A stretch of 20,525 bases of DNA from Candidatus Latescibacterota bacterium. Lineage in GTDB: Bacteria; Latescibacterota; UBA2968; UBA8231. This document shows, piece by piece, positions 12,803 through 20,525 of this stretch. The notes beneath the pieces were generated by a model. It had not been told where the DNA came from and did no database searches. It was given only the letters and a program-made list of their open reading frames with translations. Location of the stretch: the NCBI GenBank assembly GCA_021295675.1, contig JAGWBY010000016.1:1-20525 (forward strand), given 5' to 3'. Position 1 is the first letter of the stretch, and each line of letters opens with the position of its first letter. The translations under genes were made by a program, and so were the position numbers.

Positions 12803-13651
12803 ATGCACAATCTGCACGATGAAGAAAACACCTTGAGACTCTATTTCGACGATATTGCTGAGTCCACGCCCCTTTCGAGAGAACGCGAAGTAGAACTGGC
12901 CGACCGCATCAAAAATGGCGATATGAACGCTCGCGAAGAAATGATCAGTGCCAACTTGCGGTTTGTCGTCGATGTAGCTAAGAAGTACCAAAACCGAGGC
13001 TTGTCCCTCTCCGACCTGATTAGCGCCGGCAATCTCGGCCTCATCACGGCGGCCGACCGCTTCGACGGCACCAAGGGCTACAAGTTCATTTCATACGCAG
13101 TTTGGTGGATTCGCCAGTCCATTCTGCAAACTCTCGCCGAGCACGTGCGCACCGTGCGCCTTCCGCTCAACAAAGTCAGCTTGCTCAAGGATATTTCCAA
13201 AGCCTCGCGCAAATTGGGCCAACATAGCGCCAGCGAGCCTGCCATAGAGGAAATCGCCGCTGAACTCGAAGTCCCGGCCGAAGAGGTTCTAGAGACCATC
13301 CTCAGCGCCCGTGCCGTGTGTTCGCTCGACGAATCCTTCACCGACGACGACGAGCGCAGTCTGCTCAATACCTTGGCTGATAACACCGCCGCAGCCCCAG
13401 ATGCCGACATCCTAAGCGAATCGGCCCGGGAGCAGCTCGAAACGGCCTTGGAAACCCTCGAGGAGCGCGAATTGCGCATTATCCGCCTCTATTTTGGCCT
13501 CGACGGCAACGAAGCCCTAACGCTCGAGGAAATCGGCGACATGATGAATCTCACGCGCGAGCGCATCCGCCAGCTCAAAGAGCGGGCGCTCAGCAAGCTG
13601 CGCCATCCTTCGCGGCACCAGGTGCTTAGAACACTAGCTAGCGGCACCTGA
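12803..13651 (+). CDS. rpoD: RNA polymerase primary-type sigma factor (RpoD/SigA), short form
   Basis: 282 residues from ATG 12803, preceded by GAGG; an ATG at 12791 would add four residues but lacks a ribosome site. Region 1.2 (LRLYFDDIAESTPLSREREV) is followed directly by region 2 (ANLRFVVDVAKKYQNRGLSLSDLISAGNLGL), 2.3/2.4 (GYKFISYAVWWIRQSILQ, then the -10 reader segment to VRLP), region 3 and region 4 with the -35 helix-turn-helix (LTLEEIGDMMNLTRERIRQL) ending in LRHPSR. Region 1.1 and the long non-conserved insert of proteobacterial RpoD are missing, as in FCB-group primary sigmas. The RpoD family match is firm. Whether it is the only primary sigma or a group 2 factor cannot be decided from one window. 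The gene runs straight into tRNA-Tyr. Confidence 0.92.
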   Translation: MHNLHDEENTLRLYFDDIAESTPLSREREVELADRIKNGDMNAREEMISANLRFVVDVAKKYQNRGLSLSDLISAGNLGLITAADRFDGTKGYKFISYAVWWIRQSILQTLAEHVRTVRLPLNKVSLLKDISKASRKLGQHSASEPAIEEIAAELEVPAEEVLETILSARAVCSLDESFTDDDERSLLNTLADNTAAAPDADILSESAREQLETALETLEERELRIIRLYFGLDGNEALTLEEIGDMMNLTRERIRQLKERALSKLRHPSRHQVLRTLASGT

Positions 13652-13660
13652 AAACTCGCC

Positions 13661-13746
13661 GGGGGGATACCGAAGCGGTCAAACGGGGCAGACTGTAAAT
13701 CTGTTGGCTTATGCCTTCGTAGGTTCGAATCCTGCTCCCCCCACCA
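13661..13746 (+). tRNA. tRNA-Tyr (anticodon GTA)
   Basis: 86 nt including an encoded CCA. The acceptor GGGGGGA (13661-13667) pairs with TCCCCCC (13736-13742), then discriminator A and CCA. The anticodon stem GCAGA/TCTGT encloses CTGTAAA with GTA at 13695-13697. A long variable arm (around GGCTTATGCC) marks class II, as expected for bacterial tRNA-Tyr. The T arm AGGTTCGAATCCT is standard. It starts nine bases after the sigma stop codon, so it is most likely cut from the sigma mRNA. Confidence 0.97.
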
Positions 13747-13752
13747 CTACTT

Positions 13753-13787
13753 AAAAAGGCCGTTCCTTACGGAACGGCCTTTTTTTT
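13753..13787. terminator. Bidirectional rho-independent terminator
   Basis: AAAAA, then GGCCGTTCC (13758-13766), loop TTAC, GGAACGGCC (13771-13779), then eight T's (13780-13787). It ends the sigma-tRNA unit on the plus strand. With its A-run read as U's on the minus strand, it also serves hemW, whose stop is at 13806. Confidence 0.95.
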
Positions 13788-13805
13788 GTAATATCCAAGC
13801 GCATC

Positions 13806-14936
13806 CTATTGCCCTTCTTCCACGATCCGGTCCAGTTCCACGCTCAAGGCGTCAGCCAGCAAAAACCCCGCCCGAGTCAAACGCAATCTCTGGCCCTCAA
13901 GCGCGGCGTATCCAACTTTCTCCAGTTCGGCAAAGCGCTTGCTGCTCTGCACGCGACCGACCTCTTCTTCAGTCAGTTCAATCCCCTCTATGGTGCGCAA
14001 ACCCATCCATAGACGTTCCCTGCGAGCCGTGTCTAGGTCTATGGTCTCCTCCCCTGAACACGGCGACCGGCCTTGGTGCATAGCGTCAAGATAAGCATTG
14101 AGATCACGTGTATTCCAAAATCGCTTCCCACCGATAAAGCTATGCGCCCCAAGACCAACACCTAAGTAAGGAATACCTGTCCAGTAGCCCCAGTTGTGGC
14201 GCGAGCGGTAGCCACGCCGAGCGTAGTTTGAAATCTCGTAGTGTTCGTAGCCAGCCGCTACCAACTGCGCATCGGTCCATTCCAAGGTGTGAGCCTGCCT
14301 GTCGTCCACGACAGGTTCTAACAGCCCCTGACGCTGTCGTTGGGCGAAGATCGTGCCTTCTTCAATGGTAAGGCTATAGACCGAAAGGTGCTCTGGGGCC
14401 AAAGCGATAGCCCGCTTGACGCTAAAGTGCCAATCGGCCTCCGATGCTCTAGGTACATTGGCCACCAAGTCTAAGCTCACATTGGTAAAACCAGCCGCTC
14501 TGGCCGCTGCATACGCCCTTTCGACATCGGCTGCGCTATGTTGCCGACCTAAGCGACGCAGATCGGCATCGCGAAAAGCCTGCACACCAATGCTGATGCG
14601 GTTGAATCCCAGCGCCTTTAGCCTTGCGAATTTCTCGCGGTCAACGGTCCCGGGGTTGACTTCAATAGAAATTTCCGCGTCTGGGTGTAGCCCCAAATAC
14701 CGCTGAGCTGCCTCGAGCATCTGCCCAATGAACACAGGCGCGACTTGGCTAGGGGTGCCTCCGCCTAAGAATAGGGTCTCCACCGGCCCCGACAAATGGG
14801 CCCAAGACTCGATTTCGCGGCAAATCGCCTCGGCATATAGGCCATGGTGTTCTGCTTGGCCAACAACCGTAGCAAAGGCGCAGTAAGGGCAGCGTTGGGG
14901 ACAAAACGGCACGTGGATATAGAGGCCCAACGCCAT
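13806..14936 (-). CDS. hemW: Radical SAM protein HemW (heme chaperone)
   Basis: 376 residues, the usual HemW length. The 4Fe-4S motif is CPQRCPYC (Cys12, Cys16, Cys19) followed by AF. The extra Cys of true coproporphyrinogen dehydrogenase HemN (CxxxCxxCxC) is absent, which is the accepted mark of HemW. GGGTPS (58-63) binds SAM, and RISIGVQAF, DLVANVP and HYEISNYA-type segments are typical; the HNWGYW segment and the C-terminal HemN_C winged-helix region (RERLWMGLRTIEGI, then LTRAGFLLAD) complete it. HemW is thought to hand heme to membrane target proteins rather than decarboxylate coproporphyrinogen. It follows lepA by 59 bases, a pairing found in many bacteria. The ribosome site is weak. Confidence 0.93.
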   Translation of the reverse strand: MALGLYIHVPFCPQRCPYCAFATVVGQAEHHGLYAEAICREIESWAHLSGPVETLFLGGGTPSQVAPVFIGQMLEAAQRYLGLHPDAEISIEVNPGTVDREKFARLKALGFNRISIGVQAFRDADLRRLGRQHSAADVERAYAAARAAGFTNVSLDLVANVPRASEADWHFSVKRAIALAPEHLSVYSLTIEEGTIFAQRQRQGLLEPVVDDRQAHTLEWTDAQLVAAGYEHYEISNYARRGYRSRHNWGYWTGIPYLGVGLGAHSFIGGKRFWNTRDLNAYLDAMHQGRSPCSGEETIDLDTARRERLWMGLRTIEGIELTEEEVGRVQSSKRFAELEKVGYAALEGQRLRLTRAGFLLADALSVELDRIVEEGQ

Positions 14937-14995
14937 TATTTGCTTTTTCGGGATTAGGGGACGCAGGATCGGCCAGTACGCCTCTTGCTCATAAA

Positions 14996-16792
14996 TCAGG
15001 CTTCCATCTTGAGCGCGGCCAAAAACGCTTCTTGGGGAATTTCTACCTTCCCAAACTGCTTCATGCGCTTCTTGCCTTCCTTCTGCCTTTCGAGCAATTT
15101 GCGTTTGCGGGTCACATCACCGCCGTAGCACTTGGCCGTTACATTTTTGCGGAACGGCTTGACCACTTCGCGAGCGATAACCTTACTTCCTACCGCCCCT
15201 TGGATGACCACCTCGAACATCTGCCGTGGAATCAGCTCCTTGAGCTTTGTGCAGAGCTGCCGGCCCCACTCATAGGCCTTGTCTCGATGAATGATCACTG
15301 AGAGCGCGTCCATCGGCTCGCCATTGATCATAATGTCGAGCCTAGATAGTGACCCGGCCCGCATCTCTAGATGCTCGTAATCGAATGACGCATAGCCCCG
15401 CGACACCGACTTGAGGCGATCATAGAAGTCGATCACTACTTCGGCCAAAGGCATCTCAAAGCTCAGGATAGCCCGGCTGCCGTCGAGATACTCGGTATTG
15501 CGGTAGCTTCCGCGTCGCTCGGTGCAGATTTTCATCACGGCGCCAATATAATCCCTCGGCACCAAGATCTGGACGGCGAGAATTGGCTCGCGCACCTCGT
15601 CAATCTCAGTAGCAGGCGGCAACAAAGAGGGATTGTCCACGTCGATCAGTTCCCCGTCCTTGGTCAGAATCTCGTAGAGCACATTGGGCAGAGTCGTGAT
15701 GATTTCGACCTGGTACTCTCGGTCGAGGCGCTCTTGGACGATCTCCATGTGTAGTAGGCCTAGGAAGCCACAGCGAAAACCAAAGCCCAACGCTGGAGAG
15801 GTCTCCGGCTCATAGGAGAATGCGGCGTCGTTGAGCTTGAGCCGCTCTAAAGCGTCGCGCAGCACCTCGTATTCCTCTGGGACCACGGGATAGAGCCCGC
15901 TGAAAACCATAGGTTTGAGCGGCTGGTATCCAGGCAACGGCTCTACTTCCGCCTCCGCATCGACGACCGTATCACCGACGTGAGCCTCGGCCAACTCTTT
16001 GATTCCAGCGATGAAATAGCCGACTTCTCCAGTCTCAAGTGCTTGGGCTGGTACCCGGTTTAAGACCAAGTGGCCGACTTCTTCGACTTCGTAGAGCCGT
16101 CCGGTGGAGTGGAAGCGAATTTTCTGTCCCTTGTAGATGCGTCCATCAACGACTCGGATAAAGCAAATTACGCCCCGGTACTGGTCGTAGAGGGAGTCAA
16201 AAACCAGTCCCCGCAACGGCCCCGGCTGCTGCCCAGTCGGCGGAGGTACGCGGTCGACAATGGCCTCCATTACCTCCTCAATCCCAACCCCCTCCTTGGC
16301 GCTGATTTGCAAAATATCCTCGGCTTCACCCCCTAGCAGATCGAGCACCTGCTGCTGCACCGCCGCGACTTGGGCAGCAGGCATGTCAATTTTGTTGAGC
16401 ACCGGTATGACGACCAAGTCGCTGTTTAGCGCCAACAGCAAATTGCTCACGGTCTGGGCTTCCACGCCCTGCGTGGCATCGACGACCAAGATCGCCCCTT
16501 CGCAGGCGGCCAAACTACGCGACACCTCATAGGTAAAATCCACGTGTCCCGGCGTGTCGATTAAGTTGAATTGGTAGATTCTACCGTCGACTGCCTGATA
16601 GTGCATTCGCACGGCGTGGGCCTTGATTGTAATACCCCGCTCGCGCTCTAAATCCATGCTGTCGAGAACCTGCTCCTGCATCTGTTTGGCTGTCAGGGTC
16701 GCAGTTTTTTCGAGTAGACGGTCAGCTAGCGTCGATTTGCCGTGATCAATGTGGGCAATAATGGAGAAATTGCGAATCTGTGATGTATCCAT
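14996..16792 (-). CDS. lepA: Elongation factor 4 (LepA), ribosome-associated GTPase
   Basis: 598 residues, full length. G-box motifs: AHIDHGKST (13-21), RGITIKA (52-58), DTPGH (79-83), NKID (133-136). Domains II, III and V of the EF-G type follow, and then the LepA-specific C-terminal domain, recognisable by the highly conserved [20 protein letters not shown] and [14 protein letters not shown]. LepA binds the ribosome and can move it back one codon; it affects initiation and translation under salt or cold stress. The ATG at 16792 gives the standard [18 protein letters not shown] start, although no clear ribosome site precedes it. Only 41 bases separate it from the upstream sulfotransferase-like gene, so the two may share a transcript. 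Confidence 0.97.
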   Translation of the reverse strand: MDTSQIRNFSIIAHIDHGKSTLADRLLEKTATLTAKQMQEQVLDSMDLERERGITIKAHAVRMHYQAVDGRIYQFNLIDTPGHVDFTYEVSRSLAACEGAILVVDATQGVEAQTVSNLLLALNSDLVVIPVLNKIDMPAAQVAAVQQQVLDLLGGEAEDILQISAKEGVGIEEVMEAIVDRVPPPTGQQPGPLRGLVFDSLYDQYRGVICFIRVVDGRIYKGQKIRFHSTGRLYEVEEVGHLVLNRVPAQALETGEVGYFIAGIKELAEAHVGDTVVDAEAEVEPLPGYQPLKPMVFSGLYPVVPEEYEVLRDALERLKLNDAAFSYEPETSPALGFGFRCGFLGLLHMEIVQERLDREYQVEIITTLPNVLYEILTKDGELIDVDNPSLLPPATEIDEVREPILAVQILVPRDYIGAVMKICTERRGSYRNTEYLDGSRAILSFEMPLAEVVIDFYDRLKSVSRGYASFDYEHLEMRAGSLSRLDIMINGEPMDALSVIIHRDKAYEWGRQLCTKLKELIPRQMFEVVIQGAVGSKVIAREVVKPFRKNVTAKCYGGDVTRKRKLLERQKEGKKRMKQFGKVEIPQEAFLAALKMEA

Positions 16793-16833
16793 ACAGTTGT
16801 TGGTAAGGTTAGTGCGAAGGACTCGGCAAGTAG

Positions 16834-17481
16834 TCAGGATATGCGCTGGCGGTATAGGCCCTCGTTTACTACGCTAGCCATTTGCCGCACATCTAAGGGG
16901 CGGGCGAGAAAGGCCTTGATCTCGTGGCTCGTGGCAAGCGGATCGCGTAAGACAGCGGCGTAGTTGACATAGAGTACCTCCATTTGCGGGTGCTCCGCCA
17001 ACCACTGTTGCACTGCACTCAAGTGCCGACCGAAGGCGGCGGCCATTTCGGCGTCGGAAACCCGATCAGATGACTGTCCTCGCCGCGCTAGCATCGCCCG
17101 CTGCGACGCTAAAATCTCGTCCATTTTCCGGAGGGCGAATACGATTTTGTACGACTTGTGGAGCGGTAATTGGTCGAGCAATTGGGATATGACCTTGACG
17201 GCCTTACCCTTGGCCGATTCGAGCCATGTAGTGTCTTTTTCTAGCTGCTTGACCTTCTCGAACTCGTAATATCCCCCGGGATTATCGGCGTCGGCCTCTC
17301 GGATACCATCTGTTAGGGGCGACAATCCGCCCGCAACCAACATCTTCATCAGCATTGAGGTGCCAGAACGGGGCAGACCGGACACAATAGTTATGTATTC
17401 GTCCGGCTGTGGAAGTAAGGTCGAATGAGAATGCAAAGTAGAGAAAGACGAGCCACAGCATAATACGACACACGCTTCCAA
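16834..17481 (-). CDS. Small sulfotransferase-like P-loop protein
   Basis: Up to 215 residues. The nucleotide loop SGLPRSGTS (about 34-42) is the 5'-phosphosulfate-binding type motif of sulfotransferases. [19 protein letters not shown], then [26 protein letters not shown] and [11 protein letters not shown] follow in the order seen in a family of about 195-residue proteins annotated only as sulfotransferase family. No sulfated product is known to me for that family. The start is doubtful: the TTG at 17481 has GGAG seven bases upstream but lies inside a perfect inverted repeat, and its first 25 or so residues look unlike the family. A TTG 15 codons further on is an alternative. The gene lies upstream of lepA in the same direction. 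Confidence 0.75.
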   Translation of the reverse strand: MEACVVLCCGSSFSTLHSHSTLLPQPDEYITIVSGLPRSGTSMLMKMLVAGGLSPLTDGIREADADNPGGYYEFEKVKQLEKDTTWLESAKGKAVKVISQLLDQLPLHKSYKIVFALRKMDEILASQRAMLARRGQSSDRVSDAEMAAAFGRHLSAVQQWLAEHPQMEVLYVNYAAVLRDPLATSHEIKAFLARPLDVRQMASVVNEGLYRQRIS

Positions 17482-17509
17482 AGCTTAGCTCCGGAAGCGT
17501 GTGTCGTAT
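17463..17509. repeat. Perfect 17-bp inverted repeat (long hairpin)
   Basis: Arms ATACGACACACGCTTCC (17463-17479) and GGAAGCGTGTGTCGTAT (17493-17509) pair without mismatch around a 13-base loop. Beyond a small asymmetric interior loop, CACAG (17454-17458) and CTGTG (17511-17515) pair as well. It lies 25 bases past the stop of the barrel gene and covers the putative sulfotransferase start. It may end transcription of the barrel gene, although no T-run follows on either strand. Confidence 0.8.
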
Positions 17510-17534
17510 ACTGTGCTACATGTGTATGAATCAA
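17505..17534 (-). promoter_or_regulatory. Possible promoter for the sulfotransferase-lepA-hemW run
   Basis: On the minus strand TTGATT (17534-17529) and TATACG (17510-17505) are 18 bases apart. Matches are only fair, and the -10 falls inside the long inverted repeat, so transcription would begin within it. Tentative. Confidence 0.25.
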
Positions 17535-20525
17535 TTAAAAGACCATACGCCCACGCAACAGGAGGCCGTGTTCAGCGGCACCGGCCATGCGTTGCCAGCG
17601 CGCGCTCTCAAGGCTCACTGACATCGACGAATCCACCTCAAAGCGCGTACCTAGACGTAACTGCATTCGCTCAGGCGCTTGAGTCATTCCGCTGTACACA
17701 GTGTACACCCCCCGACCACCAATCGCGGCTAAACCGTAGCCGACCTCGGCTCTGAGCTGGCCTTGCGCGTTCGAAACACCCCGGTCCGCTATCTCGGCTA
17801 CGCTGCGTTCCCACAGCGTCAGACTGTTCGCCTGCGTGCCGTAGGTCGGCATCACCCGCAACGACAACCCCCGACCACCGGTACTAGCCGAGCGCTGGAG
17901 CAACAGATGTGCGCCCCATTCTTGGTACTCGACCGCGTCGTCGCCGTCACTTAACAGACTCCGTGCCATAGCTTCCAGCGTGAAGCCACCCCCCTCGTAG
18001 CGCAGGCCACCGCCAACTTCTACGCCGGCCCCAATAACTCCGTCGCCACCATCCTGGCGCAGAGCGACCTCTAGCTGGGGTGTCATCTGCCCTTCCATGC
18101 CCACATCGTAAGCATGGGAGCCTTTGAGTGCGAGCCTCAAGCGGTTAGCGCTCACCGTCTGCTCGGCGATCCGGTTTCCTTTTCCATTCTCGACTTGTCC
18201 ACCCTCGACCTCAACCTGTGCTACAGTAGCAGCAGCCTTGATCCGCAACTGAGTCGGCCCGCTGGTGAGCAAGTCTCCGCTAGCCCCTACACTTGCAGTC
18301 CGAAGCGATGTATCGCTCGACTGCTGGCCTACGGTTCCCTGTTCGTCGTCAATCTCGATGTCGCCGCGCCCTAAGCCCGCCGTCAACCATACCCCAAGCC
18401 GCCCTGGTGAGAACCCGACGTAAGGATGCAGGCTCAACATGCGGGGAGTATAAGTGCCGTCAACTCGCTCTTCGCCGAGCAACGGGGCGGAATAATCGAA
18501 CTCCCCTTGAGCCCACGACAGCGCCAACCCGGTTAGCATCTCGGCTCCTGGCCGGGCATCCAAACCAATCTGAGCACGGGTTAGGTTACCCTCCCAATCC
18601 AGCGAACCGTCGTCGCTAGACATTTGGCCGTAGTCTCCCCGGCCCCAAAATGTGGGACTACCAGGACAAAGAATGCATCCTCTACCAAAACCAAACGGCG
18701 TTGCAAAGGACGAGCCATTCATAACCTGTGCTAGATTGACCGGACGATTCTCGAATATCCGGCCGGACTGAATCATGTCGTAGAGAGTGGACTCAGCGGC
18801 GAAGCGGAAAGACCTATTCTCATCGCCAACTCTGTCCATCTGCTCAAGGCGATCTTCAATGGCGCGATTCGTTCCATCGGCAATCGCCAATGCGTACTTG
18901 GACAAGATTTGTTCGTTGAGCTCCGCAAAACGATCCGTAGCCGATTCTTCCACTCGAACCTCGAAGCTGAGGATAGCTGCGTCCTCAGCAGTCATATTGT
19001 CGTCGAAGTCGTGGGCCGTATATGTCAAGGTATAAATTCCGACCTCTGACGGCGTACCCGAAAGCGTCGGCGACATCGGGTTGGGGTCAAACGTCAGCCC
19101 CGGCGGCACGTTATCTAGGGTATACGTCAACTCGCCGAAATCGACCTCGCCATCCGGATTCAGCGAGAGCCCAAGTCTTCAATCGCCTCACCATCTATGT
19201 ACGTCTGATTGGCCACATCTCCGCTAAAGCTGGGTGCACCATCTACCGTTATGTGAAAGGTCAACTCAGCCGAATCGCCATCTTGGTCTTCCACCTGATA
19301 AATCAAGCGATACACGCCAGTGTCCGTCGGCGTGCCCGAAAGCGTCCGCGCTGCAGCGTCGAAGCTCAGACCCGGCACATTCATATCCAAACTATATATT
19401 AAGTCGCCGTTGCCGCCCGCAGCCGCAGGGAATTCCCACGAATCCATCGCCTCATTCTGACGCAAGATTCGATCCTCAATCGACTGTCAGGAAGAAGCTC
19501 AACTCAGCCGAATCGCCATCTTCGTCTTCCACTCGAAACGTCAACTCATATCCCTCGGCGGGATGCGACACATGAAGCTCCGGCGTACCCGAAATCGTCC
19601 GAGCCTCGGCATCAAACACCAGACCCGGAGGCAAATTCTCCTCACTCAAGCTATACGTCAACGCGCCGTTGCCGCCCAAAGCCGCAGGTAACTCCAACGA
19701 GGCCATCTCCTCCCCTTCAGGAACCCTCTGATTCGTAATAGTTCCCTCAAAGAAGGGCATAGCATTCACTGCAATCGTGAAGGTCAACGGGGCCGGCTCT
19801 TCGCCATCGACATCCGCCACCCGAAACGTCAACGCATACCCTTCGGGAGAATACGACACATTAGGCGACAACTCACCCGAAATCGTCCGCGCCGTGGGAT
19901 TAAACGCCAGACCCGGCGGCAACTCCCCATCCAAGAAATACGTCAACGCCACATTCCCACCGACCGCCTCCGGCAACTCTAAGCTCACCACATCACCCGC
20001 CGTGTACTGCTGATCTTCTACGACCTGATCGCCGAAGCTAGGTATGCCATTCACCGCAATCGTGAAGCGCAACACCTTATAATCGACATCGACATCCGTC
20101 ACCCGATACGTCAATGCATAACCCTCAGCAACATACAAGTAATCGGCCGACAGCGTACCTGAAATCGTCCGAGCCACGCCATCAAACGCCAGATCCGGCG
20201 GCAAGTCCCCTTCCAAGCGATACGTCAACGCGCCATTGCCATTGCCCGCCGTATATAGCTGATCGTCTATGACCTGAGCGTGGAAGCTGGGCATACCATG
20301 CACCACTATCGTGAACTCCAAGACGGCGGGTGCATCGCCATCCTGATCCGTCACCTGATACGTCAACGTATACCCGTCGCTCTCAGCAGTATACGTCGCA
20401 TCCGCCGACAGCGTACCCGAAATCGTCCGAGTCGCGCCATCATAGACCAGACCCTCCGGCAATTCCCCAACCAACTCATACGTCACATCGCCGTTGCCGC
20501 CCGAAGCCGAGGGCAACACCCAAGG
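17535..20525 (-). pseudogene. Surface protein with Ig-like (He_PIG-type) repeats and C-terminal outer-membrane beta-barrel; frame broken twice, 5' end outside window
   Basis: Three minus-strand frames read as one protein: from the right edge to 19479, then 19483-19169 in another frame, then 19169-17535 back in the first. The N-terminal part is a chain of about six Ig-like repeats (LPPGLxFD..ARTISGTP..YxLTYRVxDxDGDS), with acidic DxDGD ends that could bind calcium. Then comes a helical stretch (61-140 of the last frame) and a barrel of about 370 residues, starting near FWGRGDYGQM and ending in LRGRMVF, the terminal Phe recognised by the BAM machinery. This is an autotransporter-like adhesin layout. 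At 19476-19478 a stop follows FFLTVD, and about 23-35 bases of the linker seem missing. Near 19169 one base is missing (GEAIEDLG then LSLNPDGE). Both could be true mutations or assembly errors. The barrel itself is intact. Confidence 0.8.
18951..20519 (-). repeat. Array of about six Ig-like coding repeats
   Basis: Units read on the minus strand: 20519-20244, 20243-19956, 19955-19671, 19670-19479, 19483-19169 and 19169-18951. The shared DNA block for ARTISG (gaaatcgtcc or gaaagcgtc on the plus strand) recurs at 20419, 20161, 19879, 19591, 19338 and 19060. Spacings are 258, 282, 288, 253 and 278 bases. A full unit is therefore about 93-96 codons; the short spacings mark linker deletions and 278 marks a single missing base (279 would be 93 codons). 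Confidence 0.8.

Noticed and set aside
13806..14936. Annotation as coproporphyrinogen dehydrogenase HemN
   Set aside because: The fourth Cys of the CxxxCxxCxC motif is absent and the gene follows lepA, both marks of HemW.
17282..17473. Short minus-strand frame starting like a signal peptide ([13 protein letters not shown])
   Set aside because: Overlaps the sulfotransferase-like P-loop region in another frame and has no further domain; chance.
17463..17509. Terminal repeat of an insertion sequence
   Set aside because: The two arms are only 13 bases apart, and no transposase or flanking target duplication is seen.

Overview
The window (20.5 kb) looks like an ordinary chromosomal segment of a free-living or host-associated Gram-negative bacterium, probably from a metagenome. 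Gram-negative character is shown by an outer-membrane beta-barrel protein ending in Phe and by ExbB/ExbD-type genes. The primary-type sigma factor lacks region 1.1 and resembles the short RpoD of the FCB superphylum, yet the two clearest promoters follow the TTGACA/TATAAT scheme rather than the Bacteroidetes one. Together with the phytanoyl-CoA dioxygenase, DapA-like, amidohydrolase and sulfotransferase-like genes, this suggests a lineage such as Latescibacterota or a relative. That placement is inference from gene content only.

Layout. 1-733: 3' part of a coiled-coil gene (+). 742-5828: a tightly packed six-gene minus-strand run (amidohydrolase, CaCA exchanger, SDR, anchored lectin-like protein, ExbB/MotA-like channel, ExbD-like protein), apparently driven by one strong promoter that gives a leaderless transcript. 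5829-5960: AT-rich divergent promoter region. 5961-7220: a divergent argG (+). 7156-11335: a five-gene minus-strand run (malate dehydrogenase, SAM methyltransferase, HAD phosphatase, DapA-like aldolase/lyase, PhyH dioxygenase) whose last gene overlaps the end of argG by 65 bases. 11490-12650: dihydroorotase-like amidohydrolase/deacetylase (+). 12667-13787: a well-defined transcription unit with a near-consensus promoter, a leader with two hairpins, the sigma factor gene, tRNA-Tyr(GTA) and a bidirectional terminator. 13806-16792: the conserved lepA-hemW pair (-). 16834-17481: small sulfotransferase-like P-loop gene (-). 17463-17509: a perfect 17-bp inverted repeat. 17535-20525: a large surface protein gene (-) with about six Ig-like repeats and a C-terminal beta-barrel, broken by two frame changes and running off the window.

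The housekeeping part (sigma, tRNA, lepA-hemW, argG, mdh) shows this is core chromosome. The best candidate for an undescribed system is the 742-3140 block. In it a secreted, C-terminally membrane-anchored beta-sandwich protein is translationally linked to a five-helix ExbB/MotA-like channel protein and an ExbD-like partner whose membrane helix lacks the usual Asp. The second notable item is the broken Ig-repeat/barrel gene, where length changes cluster in the linkers between repeats. No mobile element, CRISPR array, prophage or defence island was seen.
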